Below, in pieces: positions 6,520 through 14,340 of a DNA stretch of 20,531 nucleotides (positions are counted from its first letter, which is position 1; each line of letters begins with the position of its first letter). The notes beneath the pieces were generated by a model. The model saw only the letters and a program-made list of their open reading frames with translations. It ran no database searches and was not told where the DNA came from. Where the stretch lies: NCBI GenBank assembly GCA_036525795.1, contig DATCZS010000007.1, positions 1 to 20,531 on the forward strand. The letters run 5' to 3'. Origin of the DNA: DATCZS01 sp036525795. GTDB lineage: Bacteria; Actinomycetota; Acidimicrobiia; Spongiisociales; ZC4RG35. Position numbers and translations under genes: made by a program.

Positions 6520-8475
6520 ATGGACCCATTCGACTACACCACCACCACCGTCGACTCGATCGATCAGATCGTCGACCATGCCCTGGGCGAGGCGGATGCG
6601 ATCGTCACCGGAATCGTCCAGACAGATTCCCCGGAATCGTTCGAGCAGGTGCTCGCCCCCCTGGATGCCATCGGCGATCTCCTCACCCGCGCCTCGGGCA
6701 CCAGCGCATTCATGGGGTACGTCCATCCCGACCCCGACGTCCGCGAGGCAGGCCACAGAGCCGAAGAGCGAATCTCGAAGTGGGGCGTCGAGGTTGCCTT
6801 CCGGGAGGATCTCTACCAGACCGTGAAGGCCTACTCGGAGACTGCGGACGCCGCCGATCTCACGGGAGAGCGCCGTCGGCTGCTCGAGTTCACGATGCGC
6901 GACTTCCGGCGGGCAGGCCACGAGCTCGACGCCGATAGCCGTGCGGCCGTGAAGGACATGACCAATCGACTGGTCGAGCTCGGTGTGGCGTTCGAGCGGA
7001 ACATCGCCGAGGACGACTCGTCCATGATCGTGACGGCCGACGACCTCGACGGACTCCCGGAGGGGTATCTCGACTCGCTCGACCCCGGCGATGAACCGGG
7101 GACGTACCGGGTCACCATGGCCTATCCCCATGTGATCCCGTTTCTCGACAACGCCAGGCGCCGCGACCTGAGAGAGCGACTGTCGCACCTCTTCAACAAT
7201 CGGGCCGCCGCCACCAACCGCCCGATCCTCGAGGAGGCCATCGACCTGCGACGCAGGATCGCCGAGCGCTTCGGACTGCCGTCGTGGGCACACCGGATGC
7301 TCGAGGACCGCATGGCCAAGACGCCCGAAGCGGTGGAGGCCTTCTACTCCGAGCTGGTGGGACCGCTGCAGGAAGCGGCGAGAGGCGAGATCGCCCGGAT
7401 GGGCAGGATGCTGGAGTCGGACTGCGGGGACGGGACGCTTCGGCCCTGGGACTGGCGGTTCTACGACACCACGCTCCGGCGCGAGGAGTACGGCGTCGAC
7501 CAGGCGGAGGTCGCCAAGTACTTCCCCCTCGACGGGGTGCTCGACGGCATGTTCCGCATCACCGGCGAGGTGTTCGGGCTCACCTATCAGCGGGTCGACG
7601 CCCCGGGGTGGCACCCCGACGTCACCTCGTATGCGATCTCCGATCGAGACACCGGTGAACCGATCTCGCTCTTCTACATGGATCTGTTCCCCCGGGACGG
7701 GAAGTTCAGCCACGCCGCCGAATTCTCCCTCGTCTCGGGGCGTGTGCTGGCAGACGGTTCCTATCAACAGCCCGTTGCGGCGATCGTCGCCAACTTCACC
7801 AAGCCCACAGACACCCGGCCGTCGCTGCTGCTGCACTCCGACGTCGAGACCCTGTTCCACGAATTCGGCCACATCCTCCATCAGACGCTCACCCGCGCCG
7901 AACTGGCGAGGTTCTCGGGGACCAGCACCGAGCGGGACTTCGTCGAGGCACCGTCCCAGATCATGCAGCACTGGACGTGGAAACCCGATGTGCTCTCGCT
8001 CTTCGCCCGTCACCACGAAACGGGCGAGCCGATCCCGGCACGCCTCGTCGAACAGCTGGCGGAGGCGAAGCTGCTCAATGTGGCGCTCACCAAGCTTCGG
8101 CAGATCACATACGGATCGTTCGACATGACGATCCACGGCCCCGGCGATACCCCGGATCTCGACGCAATCCTCCGGGAGGCATCGGATCTCTCGCTCCTGC
8201 CGCTCCACGAGGGGACATTCTTCCCGGCCAGCTTCGGGCACATGTTCGGATACGACGCCGGCTACTACGGCTACCTGTGGTCGGAGGTGTTCGGCGACGA
8301 CATGTTCTCGCGCTTCGAAGAGGAGGGATACCTCTCGCCCGAAGTCGGCCGCGCATACCGCCGGGAGATCCTCGAAAGCGGCGGGAGCCGCGACGGCATC
8401 GACCATCTCCGGGCGTTCCTGGGGCGGGAGCCGAACAACGCCGCCTTCCTCCGGAACCTCGGCATCGCTTCCTGA
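6520..8475 (+). CDS. M3-family zinc oligopeptidase (thimet/oligopeptidase type)
   Basis: Cytosolic zinc metallopeptidase that trims short peptides, completing protein turnover. It has 651 residues, about the normal length. The M3 zinc signature HEFGH is at 447-451 and the third ligand is E476 in FVEAPSQ, the family spacing. Near the C-terminus, FGHMFGYDAGYYGYLWSEVF provides the Tyr/His residues that bind substrate in M3 enzymes. The N-terminal two-thirds is the expected all-helical lobe. There is no signal peptide. ATG 6520 is used because the protein opens naturally there and the upstream codons belong to the methyltransferase overlap region. It is followed by a weak GCCT/AGGC hairpin near 8496-8508. 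Confidence 0.93.
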   Translation: MDPFDYTTTTVDSIDQIVDHALGEADAIVTGIVQTDSPESFEQVLAPLDAIGDLLTRASGTSAFMGYVHPDPDVREAGHRAEERISKWGVEVAFREDLYQTVKAYSETADAADLTGERRRLLEFTMRDFRRAGHELDADSRAAVKDMTNRLVELGVAFERNIAEDDSSMIVTADDLDGLPEGYLDSLDPGDEPGTYRVTMAYPHVIPFLDNARRRDLRERLSHLFNNRAAATNRPILEEAIDLRRRIAERFGLPSWAHRMLEDRMAKTPEAVEAFYSELVGPLQEAARGEIARMGRMLESDCGDGTLRPWDWRFYDTTLRREEYGVDQAEVAKYFPLDGVLDGMFRITGEVFGLTYQRVDAPGWHPDVTSYAISDRDTGEPISLFYMDLFPRDGKFSHAAEFSLVSGRVLADGSYQQPVAAIVANFTKPTDTRPSLLLHSDVETLFHEFGHILHQTLTRAELARFSGTSTERDFVEAPSQIMQHWTWKPDVLSLFARHHETGEPIPARLVEQLAEAKLLNVALTKLRQITYGSFDMTIHGPGDTPDLDAILREASDLSLLPLHEGTFFPASFGHMFGYDAGYYGYLWSEVFGDDMFSRFEEEGYLSPEVGRAYRREILESGGSRDGIDHLRAFLGREPNNAAFLRNLGIAS

Positions 8476-8512
8476 CGTCCAATCGAAGTGTTCAAGCCTC
8501 GTTTAGGCGTTC

Positions 8513-8534
8513 TTGACACGGCACTCGATAGCGT
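8513..8534 (+). promoter_or_regulatory. Promoter candidate for the zinc-ribbon gene
   Basis: TTGACA at 8513-8518 and TAGCGT at 8529-8534 both look like sigma-70-type elements. They are only 10 nt apart, so they cannot be partners in one standard promoter. TAGCGT matches the TANNNT pattern used elsewhere here and would place the start of transcription near 8541. Confidence 0.4.
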
Positions 8535-8539
8535 GCCGG

Positions 8540-8618
8540 AAGGCGTGATCCATTCGGAGCAGCGGCTCCGTATGCCTTGTGGCAGAGGGGTGCGTGGCCC
8601 ACGGGAACAAAGCACCCC
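8540..8618 (+). ncRNA. Structured 5' leader of the zinc-ribbon gene (possible cis-regulatory RNA)
   Basis: Two stem-loops are visible. In the first, AAGGCGT (8540-8546) pairs with ATGCCTT (8572-8578), enclosing CGGAGC/GCTCCG (8555-8560 / 8565-8570) with an AGCG loop. In the second, GGGGTGC (8587-8593) pairs with GCACCCC (8612-8618), enclosing a small GTG/CAC hairpin. A leader of about 120 nt is unusual here, where most genes look leaderless. I recognise no known riboswitch class; it could also be a small RNA or part of a terminator for the peptidase gene. Confidence 0.4.
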
Positions 8619-8664
8619 CGCCGGACGTTGACTACGGCGACTGATGAGATGAAGGAGGCCAGGC

Positions 8665-8859
8665 ATGTCCGACACAATGAAGGGCGCCCAGATCAAAGGG
8701 GTTGCCCGTCCGTCGCGTGACTTCGGAGCCGGCCGTGTGTGTGCCAAGAAGGATTGCGAGACGCAGCTCTCCCGCTACAACCGGCGCGAATTCTGCTTCG
8801 CACACGCCCCGGTGAAGTATCCCAGAGTGCGCGGCCGCATCCTCACTGAAGGCACCTGA
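8665..8859 (+). CDS. Small zinc-ribbon-like protein (C-x4-C ... C-x2-H)
   Basis: A 64-residue basic protein of unknown function. C26, C31, C44 and H47 form a plausible single zinc site: C-x4-C, then 12 residues including LSRYNRREF, then C-x2-H. The N-terminus (KGAQIKGVARPSRDFGAGRV) and the C-terminus (VKYPRVRGRI) are basic, which would suit nucleic-acid binding, but this is inference. It starts at ATG 8665 with a strong GGAGG seven nt upstream, in contrast to its leaderless neighbours. A long structured leader precedes it and a hairpin follows its stop. It stands alone on its own transcript. Confidence 0.75.
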   Translation: MSDTMKGAQIKGVARPSRDFGAGRVCAKKDCETQLSRYNRREFCFAHAPVKYPRVRGRILTEGT

Positions 8860-8878
8860 CCGACCCGCCTGCGGTCGG
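8860..8878 (+). terminator. Hairpin after the zinc-ribbon gene
   Basis: CCGACC (8860-8865) pairs with GGTCGG (8873-8878) immediately after the TGA stop. There is no T-tract, so it is terminator-like only by position and stem. Confidence 0.45.
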
Positions 8879-8950
8879 AGCCCACACCCGGTACCATCCC
8901 TCCTGCGGACAGGGACGCTGTTTCTGTGCCGGTGGAGATTCCGCCCTCAC

Positions 8951-8984
8951 ACCCTACCCCCCCAGGGGTGGGGCATGGTAGGGT
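8951..8984 (+). promoter_or_regulatory. CsoR operator overlapping the csoR promoter
   Basis: ACCCTACC (8951-8958) and GGTAGGGT (8977-8984) are perfect inverted arms around a C-tract/G-tract core (CCCCCCAGGGGTGGGG). This is the pattern of CsoR operators, which carry runs of C and G flanked by TA. The -10 hexamer TAGGGT (8979-8984) is the right arm itself, 6 nt before the GTG start, so bound CsoR would directly cover the promoter of a leaderless operon. Confidence 0.75.
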
Positions 8985-8990
8985 GGAGCA

Positions 8991-9299
8991 GTGAAGCCGG
9001 AACACAAGACATCGGCGCTCAATCGACTCAAGACCGTCCGCGGCCATCTGGACGCGGTCATCACGATGGTCGACGACGAGCGCTACTGCCCCGACGTCAT
9101 GAAACAGGTGTCGGCACTGCAGTCGTCGCTCGAACGGGTCAATCGGATTCTCCTCCAGAACCATCTGGAGACGTGCGTGGCGCATGCGGTGGCCGACGGC
9201 CGCACCGCCGAGATCGTCGACGAGCTGATGGAGACGATGAAATACACGGCCGCCGTGACCGGCCCGGCGCCGCAGATCACCCTGGAGGACACCCCATGA
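8991..9299 (+). CDS. csoR: Copper-sensing repressor CsoR
   Basis: All-helical DUF156 repressor that releases operator DNA on binding Cu(I); 102 residues. The Cu(I) ligands of the family are all present as C33 (ERYCPDV), H58 and C62 (NHLETCVAHAV), with the same spacing as the mycobacterial C36-H61-C65. GTG at 8991 is the start because TAGGGT ends 6 nt upstream and MKPEHKTSALNRLKTVRGHL is the usual N-terminus of helix 1. The stop overlaps the copZ start (ATGA). It very likely autoregulates csoR-copZ-copA through the palindrome at 8951-8984. Confidence 0.95.
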   Translation: MKPEHKTSALNRLKTVRGHLDAVITMVDDERYCPDVMKQVSALQSSLERVNRILLQNHLETCVAHAVADGRTAEIVDELMETMKYTAAVTGPAPQITLEDTP

Positions 9300-9505
9300 C
9301 CACGATCACGCTGAACGTTCCCGACATCTCGTGCGGGCACTGCAAGATGAGCATCGAGGGAGCGGTGAGTGAGATGACCGGTGTGGGTCGGGTCGACGTG
9401 GCGATCGATGCACGGACGGTCGACCTGGCGTTCGACGACGCAGCGGTCTCCCTCGACGCCATCATCGAGGCCATCGAGGAACAGGGCTACCAGGTCGCCC
9501 GCTGA
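9296..9505 (+). CDS. copZ: Copper chaperone, CopZ-like HMA protein
   Basis: A 69-residue heavy-metal-associated domain that carries Cu(I) to the CopA ATPase in the cytosol. The metal-binding loop is DISCGHC with C13 and C16; Ser takes the place of the Met/Thr often seen before the first Cys, a common variation among actinobacterial copies. The beta-alpha-beta ferredoxin-like fold is apparent (TITLNVPDI, GAVSEMTGVGRVDV, TVDLAFDD, LDAIIEAIEEQGYQV). ATG 9296 overlaps the csoR stop by 4 nt, so translation is coupled. Confidence 0.93.
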   Translation: MTTITLNVPDISCGHCKMSIEGAVSEMTGVGRVDVAIDARTVDLAFDDAAVSLDAIIEAIEEQGYQVAR

Positions 9506-9545
9506 CGCCGGTGCCGGCCACGCATCGCAGTCTGCAACCACCGAC

Positions 9546-11711
9546 ATGACGACTCCTTCTGGCGAATCGCTGACCTTCCAGGTCGACGGGATGACGTGCG
9601 CGGCGTGTGCCGCTCGCATCGAACGCGTCCTCTCCAAACAGGAAGGAGTCGACACCGCTGTCGTCAACTTCGCCGGAGCCGAGGCGCGGGTCAGGGTGGG
9701 CGACTCCGTCGACCCCCACGCCCTCGAAGCAGCCGTGGAGAAGATCGGGTACCACCTGACCGTCGTGTCCGAAGGCGAGGAACGTCAGAGCCTCGCCGCG
9801 CGGTACTCCGAAGAAGAGCGGAGCCAATGGCGTCTCTTCTGGTGGGCGGCGGCGTTCACCGCGCCCCTCATGCTCCTGGCGATGGCCGGGCCGATGGACG
9901 CGCTGTGGTCGAGACTCGTCCAGTGGATGCTCGCGACTCCGGTCGTGTTCGTCGCGGGCTTCCAGTTCCACAGGGTGGCGGTCAAGCAACTCCGAAGCTT
10001 CGGCGCCTCGATGGACACGCTGATCTCGCTCGGCACGACCGTGGCGTACGGCTACTCGGTGTGGGCGATCTTCGCCGGCGGGGATGTGTTCTTCGAGACC
10101 GCCGGCATGATCACGACCCTCATCTTGCTCGGACGATCTTTCGAGGCAAGAGCCAAGGGCCGGGCGTCGAATGCGATCGCCTCTCTGCTCGAACTCGGGG
10201 CCAAGCAGGCGACCGTGATCCGGGCCGGAGTCGAAACCACGGTGGCGGTCGACCGCCTGGTTCCGGGCGATCGCATGGTCGTGCGCCCCGGGGAGAAGAT
10301 CCCCACCGACGGCGTGATCGTCGAGGGACGGTCCTCCCTCGACGAGTCGATGCTCACCGGCGAGTCGGTCCCGGTCGACAAGGAGCCGGGCGACGAGGTG
10401 TTCGGGGCGACAATCAACCAGCAGGGACGCCTCATCGTCGAGGCTCGCCGCATCGGCGCCGACACCGCACTCGCCCAGATCGTGCGCCTGGTGGAAGACG
10501 CCCAGGCTTCGAAGGCGCCCGTTCAGCGGCTCGCCGACCGCGTCTCCGCCGTGTTCGTTCCGATCGTGATCGGAATCGCTGTGATCACCGCGGCCGTGTG
10601 GCTGGCGCTGGGCAACGACTTCTCCGAAGCCCTGACGGCCGCCGTGGCCGTTCTCATCATTGCCTGCCCGTGCGCCCTGGGCCTGGCCACGCCTACGGCG
10701 ATCATGGTGGGCAGCGCCAGGGGCGCCGAGCTCGGAGTGTTGTTCAAAGGGGCCGAGGTGTTCGAGCGATCCCGTTCGATCGACACGGTCATGTTCGACA
10801 AGACCGGCACGTTGACCACCGGCGTGATGACGGTCACCGATTTCGATGCGGACGGCGATCCGACCGAGTTCCTCCGGCGGGTGGGGTCGGTGGAGGCCGG
10901 CTCGGAGCACCCCATCGGTCGGGCGGTGGCCCTCGGCGTCGAACAACGCGACATCGAGCTCCAGGCGGCGTCCGAGGTGGAGGCGATCGCCGGGTACGGG
11001 GTGATCGGCACCGTGGCCGGCGTCGAGGTTCTCGTGGGCAAGGCCAAGCTGGCCGCCGACCGGGGTCTGTCGATACCCGACCGGTGGCTCGACCGGCTCG
11101 CCGGCCTGGAAGAGGAAGGGAAGACCGCATTCGTCGCCGGATGGGACGGAGAGGTCCGAGGGGTGATCGCAGTCGCAGACACGCTTCGACCGTCAGCGGC
11201 CCAGTCGGTCTCGACACTTCACTCGATGGGCGTGACCACGGCCATGATCACGGGCGACAATCGTCGCACCGCAGAGTCGATTGCGGCCCAGGTGGGGATC
11301 GACCAGGTCCTGGCAGAGGTGCTGCCAGGAGACAAGGCGGGAGAGGTGGCTCGCATGCAGGCCGCCGGTGCGATCGTGGCCTTCGTCGGCGACGGGGTCA
11401 ACGACGCCCCGGCGCTCACGAAGGCGGATCTCGGCATGGCGGTCGGCACCGGCACAGACGTGGCCATCGAGGCCGGCGACGTCGTACTCATGAGCGGCAA
11501 CCCCGAACTCGCCGCCACGGCCATGACGCTGGCACGGAGGACGTTCCGTACCATCAAGGAGAACCTCTTCTGGGCCTTCTTCTACAACGTCGCCGCCATC
11601 CCCCTCGCCGCCGCCGGCCTGCTCGACCCGATGATCGCCGCCGGCGCCATGGCCTTCTCCTCCGTGTCGGTGGTCACCAACAGCCTCCGCCTCCGCCGCT
11701 TTCGGTCCTGA
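9546..11711 (+). CDS. copA: Cu(I)-exporting P1B-type ATPase CopA
   Basis: Inner-membrane copper export pump, 721 residues. It has one N-terminal HMA domain with GMTCAACA (C18, C21), then the P1B helices. The transmembrane CPC is C374-P-C376, the phosphorylation site is D418 in DKTGTLT, and GSEHPIG is the His-Pro motif of the nucleotide domain. GDGVNDAP is the hinge motif. Cu(I)-specific residues of the last two helices are present: the Asn and Tyr-Asn in NLFWAFFYN, and MAFSS. Together with csoR and copZ this is a complete copper-resistance operon. It starts 40 nt after copZ, without a visible Shine-Dalgarno. Confidence 0.96.
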   Translation: MTTPSGESLTFQVDGMTCAACAARIERVLSKQEGVDTAVVNFAGAEARVRVGDSVDPHALEAAVEKIGYHLTVVSEGEERQSLAARYSEEERSQWRLFWWAAAFTAPLMLLAMAGPMDALWSRLVQWMLATPVVFVAGFQFHRVAVKQLRSFGASMDTLISLGTTVAYGYSVWAIFAGGDVFFETAGMITTLILLGRSFEARAKGRASNAIASLLELGAKQATVIRAGVETTVAVDRLVPGDRMVVRPGEKIPTDGVIVEGRSSLDESMLTGESVPVDKEPGDEVFGATINQQGRLIVEARRIGADTALAQIVRLVEDAQASKAPVQRLADRVSAVFVPIVIGIAVITAAVWLALGNDFSEALTAAVAVLIIACPCALGLATPTAIMVGSARGAELGVLFKGAEVFERSRSIDTVMFDKTGTLTTGVMTVTDFDADGDPTEFLRRVGSVEAGSEHPIGRAVALGVEQRDIELQAASEVEAIAGYGVIGTVAGVEVLVGKAKLAADRGLSIPDRWLDRLAGLEEEGKTAFVAGWDGEVRGVIAVADTLRPSAAQSVSTLHSMGVTTAMITGDNRRTAESIAAQVGIDQVLAEVLPGDKAGEVARMQAAGAIVAFVGDGVNDAPALTKADLGMAVGTGTDVAIEAGDVVLMSGNPELAATAMTLARRTFRTIKENLFWAFFYNVAAIPLAAAGLLDPMIAAGAMAFSSVSVVTNSLRLRRFRS

Positions 11712-11847
11712 CAGCCCCGGAGCCCGGTCGAACGGATCCCGTCAGGCCGCAGACTCGATGTCGAGATCTTCGTCTTCTGCCGGACCGTGAGAAGACGGAA
11801 CCCGGCCGGGACACGGACAGCCCCGCGGCGCCTGTGGCCCCCCCTGG

Positions 11848-11853
11848 TAGGTT
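11848..11853 (+). promoter_or_regulatory. -10 element (TAGGTT) of the second methyltransferase gene, leaderless
   Basis: TAGGTT lies 6 nt before the GTG at 11860. It ends the 148-nt copA-methyltransferase gap, in which I see no other gene. Confidence 0.6.
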
Positions 11854-11859
11854 GGCCGC

Positions 11860-12510
11860 GTGCCATCGACGGACCCCTACGCCCGCCTCGCCGGGCTCTA
11901 CGACCGAGTCGTCGAGCCGATGATGGCCGGGGTGCGGCGCGTGGCGATCGATGTGGCGCCGCCCTCTTCACACTGGTCCGTCCTCGACGTCGGCTGTGGA
12001 ACCGGCAACGGGATGGTCGGCTACATCGAGGCCGGGTGTTCGGTCGTGGGGGTCGACGTCTCGCCCTCCATGGTGGAGAGGGCCAAGGCCAAGCTCGCCG
12101 GCAGAGCGGACATCCGGCTGATCGGCGAAGGGCCGATTCCACTCGACGAGGGCTCGTTCGACCTGGTGACGACATCCATGGTCTTGCACGAGGTTCCGGC
12201 GGCGCAGAGGCTCGCCCTCGTTCGCGACATGGCCCGCCTGACCAGGCCGGGCGGCCACATGCTCGTCACCGACTTCCGGTTCGGCTCGCTGCGCGGCTGG
12301 CGGGGGCCGGTCTTCCGGATCATCAACCGGATGGTCGAGCGGGTGTCAGGGCATTACGACGGCTATCTCAGCTTCAAGGCCGGCGGCGGGGTTCCCGGCC
12401 TGCTCGAACACGCCGGCCTCGAGGTGGAGCGCGAGAAGATCGTCGCCGGCGGGAACGTCGCCCTGTATGTCATCTCGACCGATGACTCGGATCACCACCC
12501 GCAGGGATGA
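11860..12510 (+). CDS. Class I SAM-dependent methyltransferase (UbiE/Methyltransf_11-like)
   Basis: 216 residues with a SAM-binding core: VLDVGCGTGNG (motif I, about 42-52), VVGVDVSPSMVERAKAK (motif II), FDLVTTSMVLHEVP, and LTRPGGHMLVTDF (motif III). The C-terminal part carries hydrophobic stretches and a GGGVPGLLEHAGLEVE segment, as in UbiE-like enzymes. The acceptor is unknown. GTG 11860 is the start, 6 nt after TAGGTT. It is unlikely to belong to the copper operon because it has its own promoter. It converges on the ABC permease gene with only 12 nt between the stops. Confidence 0.85.
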   Translation: MPSTDPYARLAGLYDRVVEPMMAGVRRVAIDVAPPSSHWSVLDVGCGTGNGMVGYIEAGCSVVGVDVSPSMVERAKAKLAGRADIRLIGEGPIPLDEGSFDLVTTSMVLHEVPAAQRLALVRDMARLTRPGGHMLVTDFRFGSLRGWRGPVFRIINRMVERVSGHYDGYLSFKAGGGVPGLLEHAGLEVEREKIVAGGNVALYVISTDDSDHHPQG

Positions 12511-12522
12511 CGGCCCTCTCGA

Positions 12523-13332
12523 TCAGACCAAGAACACGGCAGCCACGTATGGCACAACGGCGAGCAGCGCCCAGGCAGGGTGATGAGACCGGCCCGACGG
12601 CCCCCGATCCCAGCTGAACAGCCACCGGGCCAGGGCGAACGCCAGCACGCCACCGGAGGCGAGCACCGCCACCGACACCGCCGGATCGAACGGTGTGTCG
12701 ACCCCGAACGCCGCACCCAGATATGCCTGCATGGCATGGGTGGGGGGCAGGAGCGCCGAGAAGACCCGCACCCCTTCCGGGATGAGCTCCAGGTCCATCA
12801 TCAGCCCGCCGATCAGCATCGAAGGCAGGAACACCAGCTGCGACCACAGGACGGTGCCCCGAGCCCCGTTCGAAACCACTCCGATGAGAGCGGCGAGCGC
12901 TCCGAAGGCGAACGCCGCCAGCGCGGTGATGGCCCAGAAGCGCCACCAGCTCACGGGCTCGACGCCGCCGAACAACGGGCCTGCCGACAAGGCGATGATC
13001 GCAGACGCGACGAACGCATGGATCAACGTCGTCAGCAGCGGAATCCCCATGATCGATCCTGCGGGCACTCCGAGGATCTTGAAGCTTCGATACACCCCGG
13101 CGTCCCTGGCCTCGACCAGTTCCCCCGGCAGTCCGAGCACCGTCGAAGCCAGGAGGGTGACGATCACCATGGAGGGAATCAGCAAGCCGGTGAATTCCGG
13201 ATTGATCTGGGTCATCACCAGCCCCATGAGCCCGAAGAACCCGAGCGGAAACAGGTAGTTCATGAGCATCGACGTCGGGTTGCGGAGTCCCGTCCGGAAC
13301 TGGAAGCCGAAGTGCTCCCGGAAGGCCATCAC
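12523..13332 (-). CDS. ABC-2 type transporter permease
   Basis: Inner-membrane permease of about 269 residues with the ABC-2 plan: a short cytosolic N-terminus (REHFGFQFRTGLRNPTSML), about six hydrophobic segments and the ABC-2 hallmark region LVEARDAGVYRSFKILGVP. SALLPPTHAMQAY precedes the last helices. It forms an exporter with the ATPase encoded just upstream. The start is either GTG 13332 (GTGA overlap with the ATPase stop) or ATG 13329 (TGATG); both imply coupling. The DrrB/NodJ-like resemblance suggests export of a lipophilic compound or drug, but the substrate is unknown. Confidence 0.88.
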   Translation of the reverse strand: MMAFREHFGFQFRTGLRNPTSMLMNYLFPLGFFGLMGLVMTQINPEFTGLLIPSMVIVTLLASTVLGLPGELVEARDAGVYRSFKILGVPAGSIMGIPLLTTLIHAFVASAIIALSAGPLFGGVEPVSWWRFWAITALAAFAFGALAALIGVVSNGARGTVLWSQLVFLPSMLIGGLMMDLELIPEGVRVFSALLPPTHAMQAYLGAAFGVDTPFDPAVSVAVLASGGVLAFALARWLFSWDRGPSGRSHHPAWALLAVVPYVAAVFLV

Positions 13333-14243
13333 AGGACGGCCTCCGGCTTCATGAGCTCCAGGAACCGCTCTTCGAGAGACGGACGCTCCACCCTGAGGTC
13401 GATCAGCTCGTCTCCTGCCTCGGCCAGCCGCGAGAACACCGCCGGCACGGTGGCACTCGGCTCACGACTGAACACCACCAGGTACTCATCCACGGTCCGC
13501 CGGACCGCCACCGCCGGAAGCTCGTCTCCCAGGTTCAGGCTCCCCGCCCTGGTCCGGACCGAGATCTTGGTGAAACCCTCACCGGCTGCGGTGAGTTCGA
13601 GGGGGCTCCCTTCTGCCACGATCCTGCCCGCCACGAGGATCGCCACCCGATCCGCCAGATCCTCGGCCTCGGCCATGTCGTGGGTGGCCAGCAGGAAGGA
13701 GGTGCCATCGGCACGCATCTCCCGGATGAGTTGGTGCAACTCCACGCGCGATGGGACGTCGAGGCCGGCGGTGGGTTCGTCCAGGATGACCAGCCGGGGC
13801 CGGTGCGCCACCGCCATCGCCAGCGCCAGCCGCCGCTTCTGGCCCGTCGAGAGCGCCGAGAACCGCGTCGTCCGCTTGTGATCCAGCCCGAGTCGCTCGA
13901 GGAGATCCTCTCGGGTGGGGACCCCGTGGTACGAGCAGGTGAAGCGCAGCGCTTCCTCGACCGTCATGTGCGGCGGCATGCCCGAGTCCTGCAGTTGCAC
14001 GCCTACCACCGTGTGCAGCCCACGGGAGTCCCTGGTGGGATCCACCCCCAGAACAGACAGACGCCCTGAGGTCACCGGCCGCAGACCTTCGATGCACTCC
14101 AGGGTGGTGGTCTTTCCTGCCCCGTTTGGACCGAGCAGACCGAACACCTCGCCGGCCCGCACGTCGAAGGACACGCCGGCCAATGCCGTGACGTCACCGT
14201 AGGTCTTGCCCAGGGCGTCCACCGTCACAACCCGATCGTGCAT
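13329..14243 (-). CDS. ABC transporter ATP-binding protein (DrrA-like)
   Basis: Cytosolic motor subunit of an ABC-2 exporter, 304 residues. Walker A is GPNGAGKTT (38-46), the signature motif LSTGQ is at 131-135, Walker B is LVILDEP (151-157) with GLD after it, and the switch His is H188 in ATHD. A C-terminal extension of about 90 residues (ISVRTRAGS... to LEERFLELM) is typical of the DrrA/CcmA-type subfamily. ATG 14243 is chosen over upstream Mets because GAGGAG lies about 5 nt before it and MHDRVVTVDALGKTYG is the usual beginning. It has a Shine-Dalgarno leader and a candidate -10 at 14294-14289. Confidence 0.92.
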   Translation of the reverse strand: MHDRVVTVDALGKTYGDVTALAGVSFDVRAGEVFGLLGPNGAGKTTTLECIEGLRPVTSGRLSVLGVDPTRDSRGLHTVVGVQLQDSGMPPHMTVEEALRFTCSYHGVPTREDLLERLGLDHKRTTRFSALSTGQKRRLALAMAVAHRPRLVILDEPTAGLDVPSRVELHQLIREMRADGTSFLLATHDMAEAEDLADRVAILVAGRIVAEGSPLELTAAGEGFTKISVRTRAGSLNLGDELPAVAVRRTVDEYLVVFSREPSATVPAVFSRLAEAGDELIDLRVERPSLEERFLELMKPEAVL

Positions 14244-14288
14244 CCGGTCTCCTCGAGTTCCGACCACGGTGCGAAGTGGCCGCGAATC

Positions 14289-14294
14289 AGGCTA
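14289..14294 (-). promoter_or_regulatory. Candidate -10 (TAGCCT) of the ABC exporter operon
   Basis: TAGCCT on the minus strand lies 45 nt upstream of the ATPase ATG, giving a leader of roughly 35-40 nt that contains GAGGAG. This is the leadered class of start. Confidence 0.45.
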
Positions 14295-14340
14295 GGGGAA
14301 TCGGACGGTTCGGACGGCCTTCCCGCTCAGAACCGACCGC

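Noticed and set aside
6331..8406. 691-codon minus-strand frame opposite the M3 peptidase
   Set aside because: No domain or hydrophobic core; it is opposite a gene with intact zinc motifs and is a GC shadow.
8531..8620. Leader region considered as 4.5S SRP RNA because of GCCGGAAGGCG and GGAGCAGC
   Set aside because: The GGAA tetraloop and AGCAGC internal loop are not arranged in one helix as in SRP RNA, and the 3' pairing arm is missing.
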